Shown here: positions 1 through 8,637 of the stretch, piece after piece | How the letters are laid out: each line of letters starts with the position of its first letter | How positions within the stretch are numbered: position 1 is the first letter of the stretch | From: Bacillus sp. (in: firmicutes) | GTDB taxonomy: Bacteria > Bacillota > Bacilli > Bacillales > Bacillaceae | Assembly (NCBI GenBank): GCA_031180405.1 | Contig: JAPSLU010000013.1 | Location: 1 to 50,345, forward strand | Reading direction: 5' to 3' | Length of the DNA stretch: 50,345 nucleotides | Translations under genes and position numbers: made by a program | The notes under the pieces: model-generated | What the model saw: the letters and a program-made list of their open reading frames with translations, nothing else | The model's database searches: none | What the model was told of the DNA's origin: nothing

Positions 1-33
1 AAAAAAAGAGTAGGATCAAATCACCTACTCTTT
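1..33 (-). terminator. Rho-independent terminator of the DUF5667 gene
   Basis: Read on the minus strand, an 8-bp GC-containing stem (AGAGTAGG paired with CCTACTCT) with a 9-nt loop is followed by an uninterrupted T-run. It begins just after the stop codon of the DUF5667 gene and ends that transcript. Confidence 0.9.
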
Positions 34-40
34 ATCTATA

Positions 41-1435
41 TTACTCATCATCTTGGTCTTCATCTTTACCATCTTTACCTTTATCTTCTTTATCTTCATC
101 TTCATTCTTTTCTGCTTCTTCACGTTGCTTTTTTATCTCATCACGTTTGCGCTCTTTTTGTTTTTTTGCCTCTTCACGTTGTTTTTCCTCTTGTTTCTTT
201 GCTTCTTCATTTTTACGCTTCTCTGCTTTTTTAGTCTCTTCTAATTGCTTTTTCAGGTCCTTATTCTTCGCTTTTTCTTCTTTATTTACAGACTCACGCT
301 TTTTTTCTTCTGCTTTTTTAGACGCTTCGTCTTCACGATCAGACTCGTTTATTTCGTTCTCGTCCTCACGGTCAGAGTCATTTTCTTTGTCCTCGTCCTC
401 GTCTTCATCTTCAAGATCTTCTTTTTTACCTTTTTCTTTAACATATGCTTTTTCAAGAGCATCTTCTACAACTTCATCAGCCTCTTCATTGATTTCTTCC
501 ATGGCTTCAGCCTTTTCTTCTGCTAACTCTTCACTTAGTTCAGCAAGTTCTTCGTTGTATTCTTCTTCATCTATTTCACCAGATGCTAACTTAGCCTCAA
601 GTTTAGCACGTTTACTATCTGCCTTATTTTCTTTTTCTTCTAACTTGGCTAATTTTTTGTTTACCTTCTCTTCAAATTTTTCTTGGGCTTTTACAATATT
701 TTTCGCTAAAGCTTCTTTTGCCTGTGGATTTTCTACCTTATCTAATACAGCCTGTAAGGCAATTAAGTTTGCAGCGAATTTTGCTTCAAGTGCGGCGCGG
801 TCAGGATCAACAGGAGTCTGTTCCTGTGCAATATCACCATCTACTATTTTTGTTGTTTCTTCTTCAGTAATCGATTCTGCTTCTTCAGTTGATTGGGATT
901 GCTCGTATTTCTCCAATGCTAATTCTTGTTGTTCAATGGCTTGTTGAAGAACCTCATTGGCTAAATCTTCCTCACCTTGAGCAAGTAAAGCTTCCGCTTC
1001 TTTAATTCGCTCTTCTGCAAAAGCAGTCAGCAATTCAGCCTCTTTTACTCCATCAAATGTTAAGGCCAATTGCACATTTTCCATTAGTTTTTTAGCGAAA
1101 TAGAAGAAGTCACCTGGTAAAAGCGAAGTATATTCTTCAGATGGTTCTTTTATTTGTGACTCTTCTTCTGTAGTAACATCTTCTGTCACTTCTTCTTCAT
1201 TTTCAGGTTCTGATACCTCATCTTCTAGAACTACGTCTGTTGTTGATTCTTGAGTTGCTGTATCTACTGTTTGATCTTGTTGTTCTGTTTCTATTACTTC
1301 AGTCTCTGTAGGTTGTTCGCTTTCTTCCGCAAAAGCAAGTCCAGTTCCTAGAGTAAAAGCGAAAGCCGTAGCAACAACACTTGTAGCCAGGACATTTCGA
1401 ACGTTTTTATTAAATAAAAAATATTTTTTTGACAT
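41..1435 (-). CDS. Secreted DUF5667-domain protein with long charged tail
   Basis: This is a 464-residue exported protein of unknown function. Residues 1-36 form a signal peptide with a basic start, a hydrophobic core and an AFA cleavage site before EE. An acidic, Thr/Glu-rich linker follows. Residues about 105-180 (starting LLPGDFFYFAKK) match the DUF5667 pattern, an alpha-helical domain found in exported Firmicute proteins. The remaining roughly 280 residues are Lys/Glu/Asp-rich and coiled-coil-like, ending in an acidic stretch. There is no LPXTG motif or membrane anchor, so it is probably secreted or held electrostatically at the wall. The ATG at 1435 is chosen over the in-frame ATG at 1456 because the ribosome binding site GGAGGG (1444-1449) lies between them, 8 nt from the chosen start. 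A cyclic-di-GMP-I riboswitch lies upstream, so expression should follow the motile/sessile signal. Confidence 0.85.
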   Translation of the reverse strand: MSKKYFLFNKNVRNVLATSVVATAFAFTLGTGLAFAEESEQPTETEVIETEQQDQTVDTATQESTTDVVLEDEVSEPENEEEVTEDVTTEEESQIKEPSEEYTSLLPGDFFYFAKKLMENVQLALTFDGVKEAELLTAFAEERIKEAEALLAQGEEDLANEVLQQAIEQQELALEKYEQSQSTEEAESITEEETTKIVDGDIAQEQTPVDPDRAALEAKFAANLIALQAVLDKVENPQAKEALAKNIVKAQEKFEEKVNKKLAKLEEKENKADSKRAKLEAKLASGEIDEEEYNEELAELSEELAEEKAEAMEEINEEADEVVEDALEKAYVKEKGKKEDLEDEDEDEDKENDSDREDENEINESDREDEASKKAEEKKRESVNKEEKAKNKDLKKQLEETKKAEKRKNEEAKKQEEKQREEAKKQKERKRDEIKKQREEAEKNEDEDKEDKGKDGKDEDQDDE

Positions 1436-1511
1436 TAAAAAATCCCTCCGAGACAAATTATTTGTAAAGGAAGAATTTTGAAATAACCCTATTTAACTTG
1501 AGTTTTTCTCC

Positions 1512-1611
1512 ATTCTTCATTTGGTAGCCCAGCCATCTTAGTAATTCTACCGTAGATCTGTGACTTTGCGTCTCTACCTTTCGATAGATTTGCCTTTTTC
1601 AAACGAGGAAC
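1512..1611 (-). promoter_or_regulatory. Cyclic-di-GMP-I (GEMM-I) riboswitch
   Basis: The minus-strand RNA carries the GEMM-I landmarks in order: GGCAAA (1589-1594), a 6-bp stem closed by a GAAA tetraloop (1573-1588), GACGCAAAGUC (1562-1572), a CUACGG segment, and an AUGGCUGGGCUACC element near 1524-1538. The closing helix P1 can be drawn as 12 pairs with one C-A mismatch between 1600-1611 and 1512-1523. The guanosine expected to contact the ligand is present (first G of GGCAAA), which fits c-di-GMP. The 3' strand of P1 (GAAGAAU) can alternatively pair with AUUCUUC downstream, whose last bases can in turn pair with the ribosome binding site. This suggests control of translation. No sequence around it suggests any target other than the DUF5667 gene. 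Confidence 0.85.
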
Positions 1612-1870
1612 GAAAATAACCGATTTATTCGTTCATCACTATAAATTAAATATATAGTAAAGATGAGTAACTTTATAGTATAAATTTTTACCAAAATACA
1701 TACATACTTTTCATTCATTTTTCACCCACCCCTTATGGAAGATTCTCACATACAGCAGACCATTGTATAAAATATACTCATTTCCATATTACACTTAAAC
1801 AATTGTATTTTTGATTTTAGGTACCGATTCTTTCATCCCCTCAAAAAATTCTAATATGAAACAAACAATA
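1612..1870. other. AT-rich intergenic stretch without a recognisable gene
   Basis: This stretch should hold the promoter of the riboswitch transcript, but I could not settle on a convincing -35/-10 pair. No ORF with a ribosome binding site is visible on either strand. Confidence 0.5.
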
Positions 1871-1895
1871 GCCCAGTCCTAATATAAGACTGAGC
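1871..1895 (-). terminator. Probable terminator after the RNA methyltransferase gene
   Basis: On the minus strand GCTCAGTC pairs with GACTGGGC around a 9-nt loop, followed by the moderately T-rich TATTGTTTGT. It lies about 60 nt past the methyltransferase stop codon. Confidence 0.65.
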
Positions 1896-1953
1896 CACAT
1901 CTCTCTATTTAAGCTGTAATAACGTGTCTGCTTCCACGTGGGTTGAAGATAAT

Positions 1954-3345
1954 TTATTTAAGCACTAACTGCGACACGCATTCCACATGCGCCGTATGCG
2001 GAAACATGTCCACAGGCTGAATATACTCTACCTTAAATTCTTTACTTAAATAATCAATATCCTTCGCAAGAGTGCTAGGGTTACAAGACACGTAAACAAA
2101 TTTCTTTGGTTTAACCTTTTTAATCGCATCTAAAAGCTTACGGTCACAACCTGTTCTCGGAGGGTCTACAACCACAACGTCAGGTCGCCAACCTTCTTCC
2201 ACCCATTTAGGAAGCCAATGCTCTGCTGTGCCTGCTACATATGTGGCGTTTGTGAAACCATGCTTTATTGCATTTTCCTGCGCGTCAATGATCGCTGCTT
2301 CAATCGTATCCATTCCACGTACTTCGCTTGCTTCTTTTGCTAGCCATAAACCAATTGTTCCAACACCACAGTAAGCATCAGCAATTTTTTCATCACCAGT
2401 CAGCTCTGCAGCTTTTTTCACTTCATCATAAAGCTTTACTGTTTGCACAGGATTTAATTGAAAAAATGCTCTTGCTGAAAGTTCAAAGCTTAAATCACCT
2501 AGTGTTTCTTGGATCACTTCTTCACCACTGAGATGAAGCGTTTTTTCACCAAAGATTAACGAGGTTTTGTTTCCATTTATATTTTGAACAAGAGATTTGA
2601 CTTCTGGAAATCGCTTTTGTATTTCTGCCATAATTAATTTTTTTCGAGGGACTTCCTTCTGAGTTGTAATTAAGACAACCTGTACTTCACCTGTTTGAAA
2701 ACCTGCACGCGTAACGATCGTCCGCACAATTCCTTTTCGCTTTCGTTCATCATAAATTGGAACTTCAAAATCCTCTAGAATTTGTTTTACACCTTCTGAA
2801 ACCCTATTCGTTAAAGGATGCTGCACCATACAATTTTGAATAGGAACTAGGCGATGTGAGTCTAATCCATATAAACCCGCAATTACTTTTCCTTTTTGCT
2901 CACCGACTTGAAATTGACTTTTATTACGATAATTCCATGGATCTTCCATACCAATTGTCGGACGAATATCTATCTGGTTCAACTTTAATTTTGTATGTCG
3001 TTCCATCGATTGAAGGACAATATCCCGTTTTTCCTTTAACTGTTGATCATAAGCTAAATGCTGAAGCTGACAGCCCCCACATTCTTCATATATTGGACAA
3101 GGTGGTTTCACACGGAAAGGTGAAGCTTTGCGAATCGTTTTTACCTTTCCTTCAGCAAACTTTGGTTGAATTTTAGTAGCTTCAACCAGTACTTCCTCAC
3201 CGGGTAAAGCGCCTGGTACGAAAACGACTTGTCTCTTAAAATAGCCTACTCCCTCACCATTAATGCCTAATCGTTTGATTGTCAGGGGAAAGGTTTGCCC
3301 TTTAGAAATTTTAATGTCACTCATTTGTTGCTTCTTATCGTTCAT
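1954..3345 (-). CDS. rlmD: 23S rRNA (uracil-C5)-methyltransferase, RlmD/TrmA family (YfjO-like)
   Basis: This 463-residue enzyme of the TrmA/RumA family transfers a methyl group from SAM to C5 of a uridine in RNA. An N-terminal TRAM domain (about residues 10-68) is followed by the [4Fe-4S] cysteines C83, C89 and C92 (CxxxxxCGGC), a further Cys near 170, the SAM-binding motif [11 protein letters not shown], the DPPRTGCD motif, the catalytic Cys in [12 protein letters not shown], and the C-terminal PHTAHVEC motif. All family motifs are intact and the length is normal. Gene order (this gene, an AlkA-type glycosylase, pdaA) matches B. subtilis yfjO-yfjP-pdaA, so it is more likely the YfjO ortholog than the characterised YefA/RlmCD, and the exact uridine is unproven. 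The start has GGAGAG 8 nt upstream. It follows the glycosylase gene by only 18 nt, so the two are probably co-transcribed. Confidence 0.85.
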   Translation of the reverse strand: MNDKKQQMSDIKISKGQTFPLTIKRLGINGEGVGYFKRQVVFVPGALPGEEVLVEATKIQPKFAEGKVKTIRKASPFRVKPPCPIYEECGGCQLQHLAYDQQLKEKRDIVLQSMERHTKLKLNQIDIRPTIGMEDPWNYRNKSQFQVGEQKGKVIAGLYGLDSHRLVPIQNCMVQHPLTNRVSEGVKQILEDFEVPIYDERKRKGIVRTIVTRAGFQTGEVQVVLITTQKEVPRKKLIMAEIQKRFPEVKSLVQNINGNKTSLIFGEKTLHLSGEEVIQETLGDLSFELSARAFFQLNPVQTVKLYDEVKKAAELTGDEKIADAYCGVGTIGLWLAKEASEVRGMDTIEAAIIDAQENAIKHGFTNATYVAGTAEHWLPKWVEEGWRPDVVVVDPPRTGCDRKLLDAIKKVKPKKFVYVSCNPSTLAKDIDYLSKEFKVEYIQPVDMFPHTAHVECVSQLVLK

Positions 3346-3363
3346 AAATTAAACTCTCCGTTT

Positions 3364-4229
3364 CTAATCAATGCTTCTCCATAAATATAAGGTCGCATAG
3401 CTTAAATAGGGCGACCATTGTTCACTATATTGATCCATTTCAACACTTGTTGGTTTTGCTTTAAGCTGAAAATGTTTTTGAATGGCCTTTTGCACACCTA
3501 TGTCGCTTTTGGAAATAAGTTAGGGCGTCCAAGACCAGAAAGTAATAAGTTTTGTACTGTCCATGGACCTATGCCACGAATCTTAATAAGTGTTTTTGTT
3601 ATTTCTTCATCTGAATGTTTTGCCAATTCATGTAAATTCAGATTTCCTTCAGCAATGAGCTTGGATGTATCAATTAGATACTCTGCCTTTCTTCCACTGA
3701 ATTGCAGTGCTCTTAGTTCTTCGTATTGTAGCTTAGCCACTGTTTCTGGCTTAGGATAAAACCAAACATTATCTATTTCATAGCCGAACTGTTTCACAAA
3801 TCTCGTTGTTAACGTATGTGCAAAAGCTAAATTTAACTGCTGATGAATAATGCATTTGACTAAGCAGCTATAAAGATCAAATTCTAACACAAGTGGCGTC
3901 CCTTTATGTCGACCGAAGATCTTGGAAATATTTGTTTTTTGGAAATGATCGTCTACTTCTCGTAAAGAAACATCCCAACCGAAGATGCTTGCTACCTTTT
4001 TTAGTGAAGCCTCTTTGACGGTTTCATCTTTACCACTCACTTCAAATACTGGTCCATAAATCGTACCCGTTGCTCTTATGCTAATAACATAAGGGTGATC
4101 TTTAATTAGTAATGGAACTTTTATTGAATTCTCGCTTTTATTTAAAGTTATGATCGGATCCATTGATAGCCGTTCCAACACTGAATCAAAATTATATGGA
4201 CCTTTACAAACTATTCTTTCCATCCACAT
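3364..4229 (-). pseudogene. alkA: AlkA-type DNA-3-methyladenine glycosylase, frameshifted (YfjP-like)
   Basis: This HhH-GPD superfamily base-excision enzyme would remove alkylated purines. The intact frame from the ATG at 4229 runs 243 codons to a TAG at 3498-3500 and holds the helix-hairpin-helix region (IRGIGPWTVQNLLLSGLG). The protein then ends at LFPKAT. Reading on from 3504 in the frame one base away gives DIGVQKAI and 46 residues ending LYLWRSID before a TAG at 3364-3366, exactly the expected C-terminus. One base is therefore missing at about 3504-3507. The restored protein would have 288 residues, close to B. subtilis YfjP. The break falls at the family's catalytic aspartate (the D of ADIG), so the product as sequenced should be inactive. 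A true recent mutation and a sequencing error are both possible. A ribosome binding site, GGAAG, lies 8 nt before the start. Confidence 0.85.
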
Positions 4230-4296
4230 ACATTTTTCTTCCTTTTCTACGTTTACTGTTATTATACCATTCCGAACTACTATATTAACAAAGACG

Positions 4297-4325
4297 AAAA
4301 AACCCTTTGAATTAGACTCAAAGGG
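4297..4325 (-). terminator. Terminator overlapping the end of pdaA
   Basis: On the minus strand CCCTTTGA pairs with TCAAAGGG and is followed by six T residues. The pdaA stop codon lies within the hairpin, separating pdaA from the downstream glycosylase gene. Confidence 0.85.
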
Positions 4326-5118
4326 AGTACAAATATGGATGGTCTATCATTTTATTGATCATTAAATCATCAAGGCTTTTAAATGTATATCCTTGTTTTC
4401 TTAATTCTATAATAGCATGATCTAACGCTTCGGCATTATCTTTTGAAACGGTATGAAGCAGCAAAATAGAACCAGGATGAATTTGCTTCATGATGTTGTC
4501 ATACGAATACTTCCAACCTCTTTGGGCGTCAATTTTCCAATCGACAAAAGCTAGGGACCAAAACACAGATGTGTATCCAAGCTCTTTTGCACGTGCAAGT
4601 ACTTTTTCACTAAAAATTCCTCTTGGCGGACGTAGATAACTCATCCCTTTTTGATCAGTAAGTTCCTCTACCTTAACACGAACGGATTCCAATTCTTTTT
4701 TAAACTCCACATCACTTTGTGTCGTTAGATCCGGATGATACCACGAATGATTCCCAACAATATGGCCTTCATCAACCATTCGTTTTACCAACTCAGGTTC
4801 TGTATCTAAATAGTGCCCTGTCACGAAAAATGTTGCAGGCACTTCCTGTTTTTTTAGAACATCCAGTACTTTTGCTGTATACCCATTTTCATACCCGTTA
4901 TCAAATGTTAAATATATTTCCTTCTTTGATGTGTCACCCATATAAAAGGATTCATATTTGGAAAGAAGCTCATCTAGCTCTTTTCCAGCAGAAGCAGGCT
5001 CGTGATTTTGACTCTTTTTAAAACCCCAGTGGATTGGTTTATTCGAGATTGCATGGGCTGGATTAACTGCTAGAAAAACAAAACAAAATAGAGTCAATAT
5101 AATGGAGCATTTTTTCAT
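4318..5118 (-). CDS. pdaA: Delta-lactam-forming peptidoglycan de-N-acetylase PdaA (sporulation)
   Basis: This 266-residue NodB-family polysaccharide deacetylase removes the N-acetyl group of muramic acid during spore cortex synthesis, the first step toward the muramic delta-lactam needed for germination. A signal peptide (residues 1-23, cleavage PAHA/IS) leads to the NodB fold with motifs TFDNGYENGYT (the metal/catalytic Asp region, with DN as in PdaA), HSWYHPDL (metal histidines), RPPRGIFS, FVDWK and LLHTVSKDNAEALD. The whole length aligns with B. subtilis PdaA (263 aa) from memory. GAGGAGAG provides the ribosome binding site. Upstream, GTATT followed at a distance by CACTATA is only loosely like a forespore (sigma-F/G) promoter and I do not claim it. 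The gene indicates an endospore former. Confidence 0.93.
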   Translation of the reverse strand: MKKCSIILTLFCFVFLAVNPAHAISNKPIHWGFKKSQNHEPASAGKELDELLSKYESFYMGDTSKKEIYLTFDNGYENGYTAKVLDVLKKQEVPATFFVTGHYLDTEPELVKRMVDEGHIVGNHSWYHPDLTTQSDVEFKKELESVRVKVEELTDQKGMSYLRPPRGIFSEKVLARAKELGYTSVFWSLAFVDWKIDAQRGWKYSYDNIMKQIHPGSILLLHTVSKDNAEALDHAIIELRKQGYTFKSLDDLMINKMIDHPYLYSL

Positions 5119-5202
5119 GGTCGTTCTCTCCTCAATTAGGTTAATTATTTATAGTGTTGTTAAAGAGAGAATTTAAATACTGAGAAAAACTTCCATAGAA
5201 AT

Positions 5203-5227
5203 GTCCCCTCAAATTCTTTGAGAGGAC
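5203..5227 (-). terminator. Hairpin after the RND pump gene
   Basis: An 11-bp stem (GTCCTCTCAAA with TTTGAGGGGAC, one G-T pair) with a 3-nt loop lies just past the pump stop codon. The following sequence is only moderately T-rich, so termination is likely but may be inefficient. Confidence 0.65.
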
Positions 5228-5236
5228 ACTTATTTC

Positions 5237-8200
5237 TTAGCTGGAGATTTCTTTAATCGTTTTTTCTTTTTGTTTCTTACTTTTTAATAGTTGGTTAAAA
5301 CCCTTACTGATCGCATTGAAAATACGATAAACAGCTGGTATAAGGACCAATGTTATCAACGTAGCAAATAGCAAACCTGAAATAATAGCTGTTGCCATTG
5401 GAGCTTGATAGTTACCAGAAGCACCAGAAGCCAAAGATAAAGGTAGCATCCCTCCTACAGTTGTTAAGGTAGTCATAAAGATTGGACGAATACGATCTTT
5501 ACCGGCTATAACAATTGAATCGATAACACTATTTCCTTCTAAACGCAATTGATTCGTACGATCTATAAGTAATATGGCATTATTCAGCACTATTCCAATT
5601 AGCATCACAATTCCCATACCTGACATCACACTAAGTTCCCGTTGTGTAAGGAATAGTCCAGCAATGACTCCTACTAATGTCATTGGTATAATCGACATAA
5701 CAACGAGTGGATGTGCTAAATTATTGAACTGAACGGCCATGACAACATATACTAAGAAAATTGCGATAGCTAGAATCATCATCATATCCTGGATTAATTC
5801 TTGTTGTTCCTCTAGGTCACCGGCTACAGAAACAGAGTAACCAGCTGGCGCGTTAAACTCATCAATTAAAGATTGAACATCACGATTTATTTTCCCTAAA
5901 TCAGTGTCTTTAATATCCGCTGATACAGTGACATACCGTTCACCATCAATATGAGAAATTTCATTAGGTGTTTCAACACTTTTCAATTCAATAAAAGTAG
6001 ATAAATTACTCTCTCCATCATTTGTTGGAACCTTTAAATTCAGTAATGCATCCTTATTGGTTGTATCCTCATTCCACTTCACAACAAGTGGAATATTTAC
6101 TTCGTTGACTGTAACCTCATCGATAGTCATATTTAAAAATGCTTGTTCAATAAACTGTCTCACTTGTAATGGTGTTAGGCCTGCTTCAGTTATTGCATCC
6201 TCTTTTAACTCGATTACCTCTTCTACAGAAGTTCGTTCAATTGAATTTTTCACTTCTACAATGCCCTCAATCTTTTCTAACTGATTTGAAAAGTCGTTTG
6301 CAATTGTTTGAAGTTCTTCAAAACTTTCCCCTTCAATTTGAATCTGAACAGGATAACCTCCGCCACTAGAAGTTGCACTTTGTATTCCTTCTATTGGATA
6401 TTCATCTTGGAGGTCTCGTAATGAACTAAGGATTTCTTCATTAACTTCCTTTTGTTCTTTAATAATGTCGTCACCTTTTGTCATGTTAATAATGGAATAA
6501 AACATCGAACCATTATCCAGCACATAATTTTGCTCTACATCTTCAATAGTTGATAGTGCCGTATTCATTTGTTTAACTATCTTTTCCTTATCTTCGAGTG
6601 AAACACCCGTTTCTAAGTCTACCATCAATTCTGTATAACGATTGAAAACATCTGGCATGATGGTCATTGGTATTTTAGGTACCAGTAAAAATGAACTTGC
6701 AAACATAATAAAGAAGATTCCTACCATGATAAAGCTATTTCTTTTCTTCGTTACAACCCAACCAATAAACTTACTATATCCTTTTAGAATACGCCCTTCT
6801 TTTTTTTCTTGCTTTTTGACAAGTTTCAAGAAATTCTCAGAAAGGCTTGGGATCAACGTGAATGAAACAATAACAGAACTGATTAAGGTAACTGAAACAA
6901 CAACCGATAACAAGATCATAAATTGCCCCATCTCACCACCAAGCAACCCGATAGGCAAAAATACAACAATAGTTGTAAGCATAGAGGCAAATACAGCTGA
7001 AGCCACTTCATTCGTTCCTTTGACAACAGATTCTAAAGGTTTTAATCCCTGTTCTTTTTTTCTATAAATAGACTCTAATATGACAATGGACGAATCAACC
7101 ATCATCCCAATTCCTAGGCCTAACCCGATTAGCGTTAGCATATTGAAGCTATAATCCAACACCCACATTGCTAGGAATGTTAATAAAATGGACGTAGGAA
7201 TTGAGAGTCCCACAATGACTGTTGCTCTAACATTCCGTAAAAATAGTAATAGGATAATAACTGCTATTACTCCACCAATCAAAACGTTATATGAAACTCC
7301 ATCAATGGAATCCTTAACATAGTCAGCTTGAGCTACCATTTCATTAAGTTCAAAGCCATTTATTAAACCTTCATTTCTAATCTCTTTTACTTCTTTTCTT
7401 ATTGCATCAGCCATTTCAATTTGTGTGGCATCCGCAACACGACCAATCTGGATAAAGATAAAATCCTTTGTACCATTTTTCCATACAAATGATGAATTTT
7501 CTAGTGGTTGTAGAGAAACATCAGCTATCTCTTTAAGATCTATTGAATCAGTTTGACTATTAATTTGAATATTTTCAATATCTTTTACTGAATCTAATTT
7601 TGTATTCCAACGAAGCGAAGGTGCATCCTGCTCTTCACTTAATTCACCTAAAGTTGCTTCACTGTTTGCTTGTTGGATAATTGAACTAATTTGTGAGATG
7701 TCTAATCCTTTTTCGATTACTTTTTCTCGATCAAATTCTATGACCATTTCATATTCCTGTATTCCTGCCAAGGAAACATCCCTAACCTCTTGAAGTTCCT
7801 CTAATCGTGGCTTTAGAACATCCTCAGCAAAAGCTGTCATTTTGTCCATATCACCATTGGAAATATCCATAAAAAACTCGTAAGTAGAACTTGTGCCAAT
7901 CTGGTCTGTTACTACGTCTTTTACACCTGTTATGTTAGACGTTGTTGTCTGAACGACAGATTCTATCTCCTTTGAAACCTCGTCCCCGCGCCCTGCCTCA
8001 ATTGTTATTTGAAGACTACTTCTCCCAACTGAACTAGTTGAACTAACCTCGTCAACTCCATCTACCCCTTGTAGACTCTGTTCTAGAGGATTTGTTATAG
8101 TTCTTTCTACTTCAATTGCAGACATATCTCCTGCATTGATATCTACATATGCACCATCAAAATCAATTGGTGGCATGAGTTCTTTATCCAATTTTAATAG

Positions 8201-8278
8201 AGAATAACTACCCACTATTAAAATTAATACTGTGACTAAACTTATTAAAATTTTTCGCTTTACAATAAAATTAAGCAA
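5237..8278 (-). CDS. RND-family efflux permease (SwrC/AcrB-like)
   Basis: This 1013-residue proton-driven efflux pump of the HAE-RND family shows two repeats, each with one transmembrane helix (residues about 9-28 in the first), a large extracytoplasmic loop and five further helices. The helix containing GIGMMVDSSIVI carries the aspartate expected for proton relay. The nearest characterised Bacillus relative by appearance is SwrC (YerP), linked to surfactin self-resistance and swarming. That substrate is inference, and no surfactin genes or TetR regulator are adjacent here. The start is a TTG at 8278: GGGGGGAAGG sits just upstream and no ATG occurs in frame until about residue 35. No membrane-fusion or outer-membrane partner is encoded nearby, as usual in Firmicutes. 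Confidence 0.85.
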   Translation of the reverse strand: MLNFIVKRKILISLVTVLILIVGSYSLLKLDKELMPPIDFDGAYVDINAGDMSAIEVERTITNPLEQSLQGVDGVDEVSSTSSVGRSSLQITIEAGRGDEVSKEIESVVQTTTSNITGVKDVVTDQIGTSSTYEFFMDISNGDMDKMTAFAEDVLKPRLEELQEVRDVSLAGIQEYEMVIEFDREKVIEKGLDISQISSIIQQANSEATLGELSEEQDAPSLRWNTKLDSVKDIENIQINSQTDSIDLKEIADVSLQPLENSSFVWKNGTKDFIFIQIGRVADATQIEMADAIRKEVKEIRNEGLINGFELNEMVAQADYVKDSIDGVSYNVLIGGVIAVIILLLFLRNVRATVIVGLSIPTSILLTFLAMWVLDYSFNMLTLIGLGLGIGMMVDSSIVILESIYRKKEQGLKPLESVVKGTNEVASAVFASMLTTIVVFLPIGLLGGEMGQFMILLSVVVSVTLISSVIVSFTLIPSLSENFLKLVKKQEKKEGRILKGYSKFIGWVVTKKRNSFIMVGIFFIMFASSFLLVPKIPMTIMPDVFNRYTELMVDLETGVSLEDKEKIVKQMNTALSTIEDVEQNYVLDNGSMFYSIINMTKGDDIIKEQKEVNEEILSSLRDLQDEYPIEGIQSATSSGGGYPVQIQIEGESFEELQTIANDFSNQLEKIEGIVEVKNSIERTSVEEVIELKEDAITEAGLTPLQVRQFIEQAFLNMTIDEVTVNEVNIPLVVKWNEDTTNKDALLNLKVPTNDGESNLSTFIELKSVETPNEISHIDGERYVTVSADIKDTDLGKINRDVQSLIDEFNAPAGYSVSVAGDLEEQQELIQDMMMILAIAIFLVYVVMAVQFNNLAHPLVVMSIIPMTLVGVIAGLFLTQRELSVMSGMGIVMLIGIVLNNAILLIDRTNQLRLEGNSVIDSIVIAGKDRIRPIFMTTLTTVGGMLPLSLASGASGNYQAPMATAIISGLLFATLITLVLIPAVYRIFNAISKGFNQLLKSKKQKEKTIKEISS

Positions 8279-8357
8279 AGCCTTCCCCCCTGTTCGTTAA
8301 ATCATTTTCCTAATTTAACCGTGTGCTAATCAGTATGATATTAACACCCAAGAATTG

Positions 8358-8363
8358 ATTATA
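8358..8363 (-). promoter_or_regulatory. Possible -10 element of the RND pump gene
   Basis: A perfect TATAAT on the minus strand lies 80 nt before the TTG start. The expected -35 position has no good hexamer, so this is weakly supported. Confidence 0.3.
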
Positions 8364-8476
8364 TCTTAAAAATAGGAAAAAATCCCCTACTTTTACAATT
8401 TTTTAACAATAAAGTCAATGTGTAAACATTTGCATCATTGTCCGGTGGGACGATCGGATTGTGTCGAAAAAAGTCT

Positions 8477-8576
8477 AATAGTAGATAAATTCTAATAATC
8501 GAAGATATATCTCAAAAATCGTTGATAAAATCCCAGAATCGAAGATATATCTCAAGAATCGTTGATAAAAGGACAA
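8477..8576. repeat. Tandem array of five 20-bp units
   Basis: Five consecutive 20-nt units start at 8477, 8497, 8517, 8537 and 8557. Four begin AATCG and alternate between AATCGAAGATATATCTCAAR and AATCGTTGATAAAA plus six variable bases, giving a near-perfect 40-bp super-repeat. The first unit (AATAGTAGATAAATTCTAAT) is degenerate, and a sixth partial unit (AATCTCAAG) follows. The array lies upstream of the RND pump gene and downstream of the fumarase terminator. It has no spacers of the CRISPR kind. Confidence 0.85.
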
Positions 8577-8588
8577 AATCTCAAGCAT

Positions 8589-8621
8589 AAAAAAAGAAGA
8601 CCAACATATGTGCTGGTCTTC
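8589..8621 (-). terminator. Terminator of the fumarase gene
   Basis: On the minus strand GAAGACCA pairs with TGGTCTTC around a 10-nt loop, followed by seven T residues, 17 nt past the fumarase stop codon. Confidence 0.9.
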
Positions 8622-8637
8622 CTCCTAATTCAAACGT

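Noticed and set aside
147-947. 266-codon Ser-rich ORF opposite the DUF5667 gene
   Set aside because: It is the mirror of the Glu/Lys-rich coding strand, whose complementary codons read as Ser/Phe. It has no start signals.
3498-3510. Programmed frameshift in the AlkA-type gene
   Set aside because: There is no slippery heptamer with a pause structure, and such recoding is not known in this family. A plain deletion or sequencing error is simpler.
8477-8576. CRISPR array
   Set aside because: The units are contiguous 20-mers with no unique spacers and there are no cas genes in the window.
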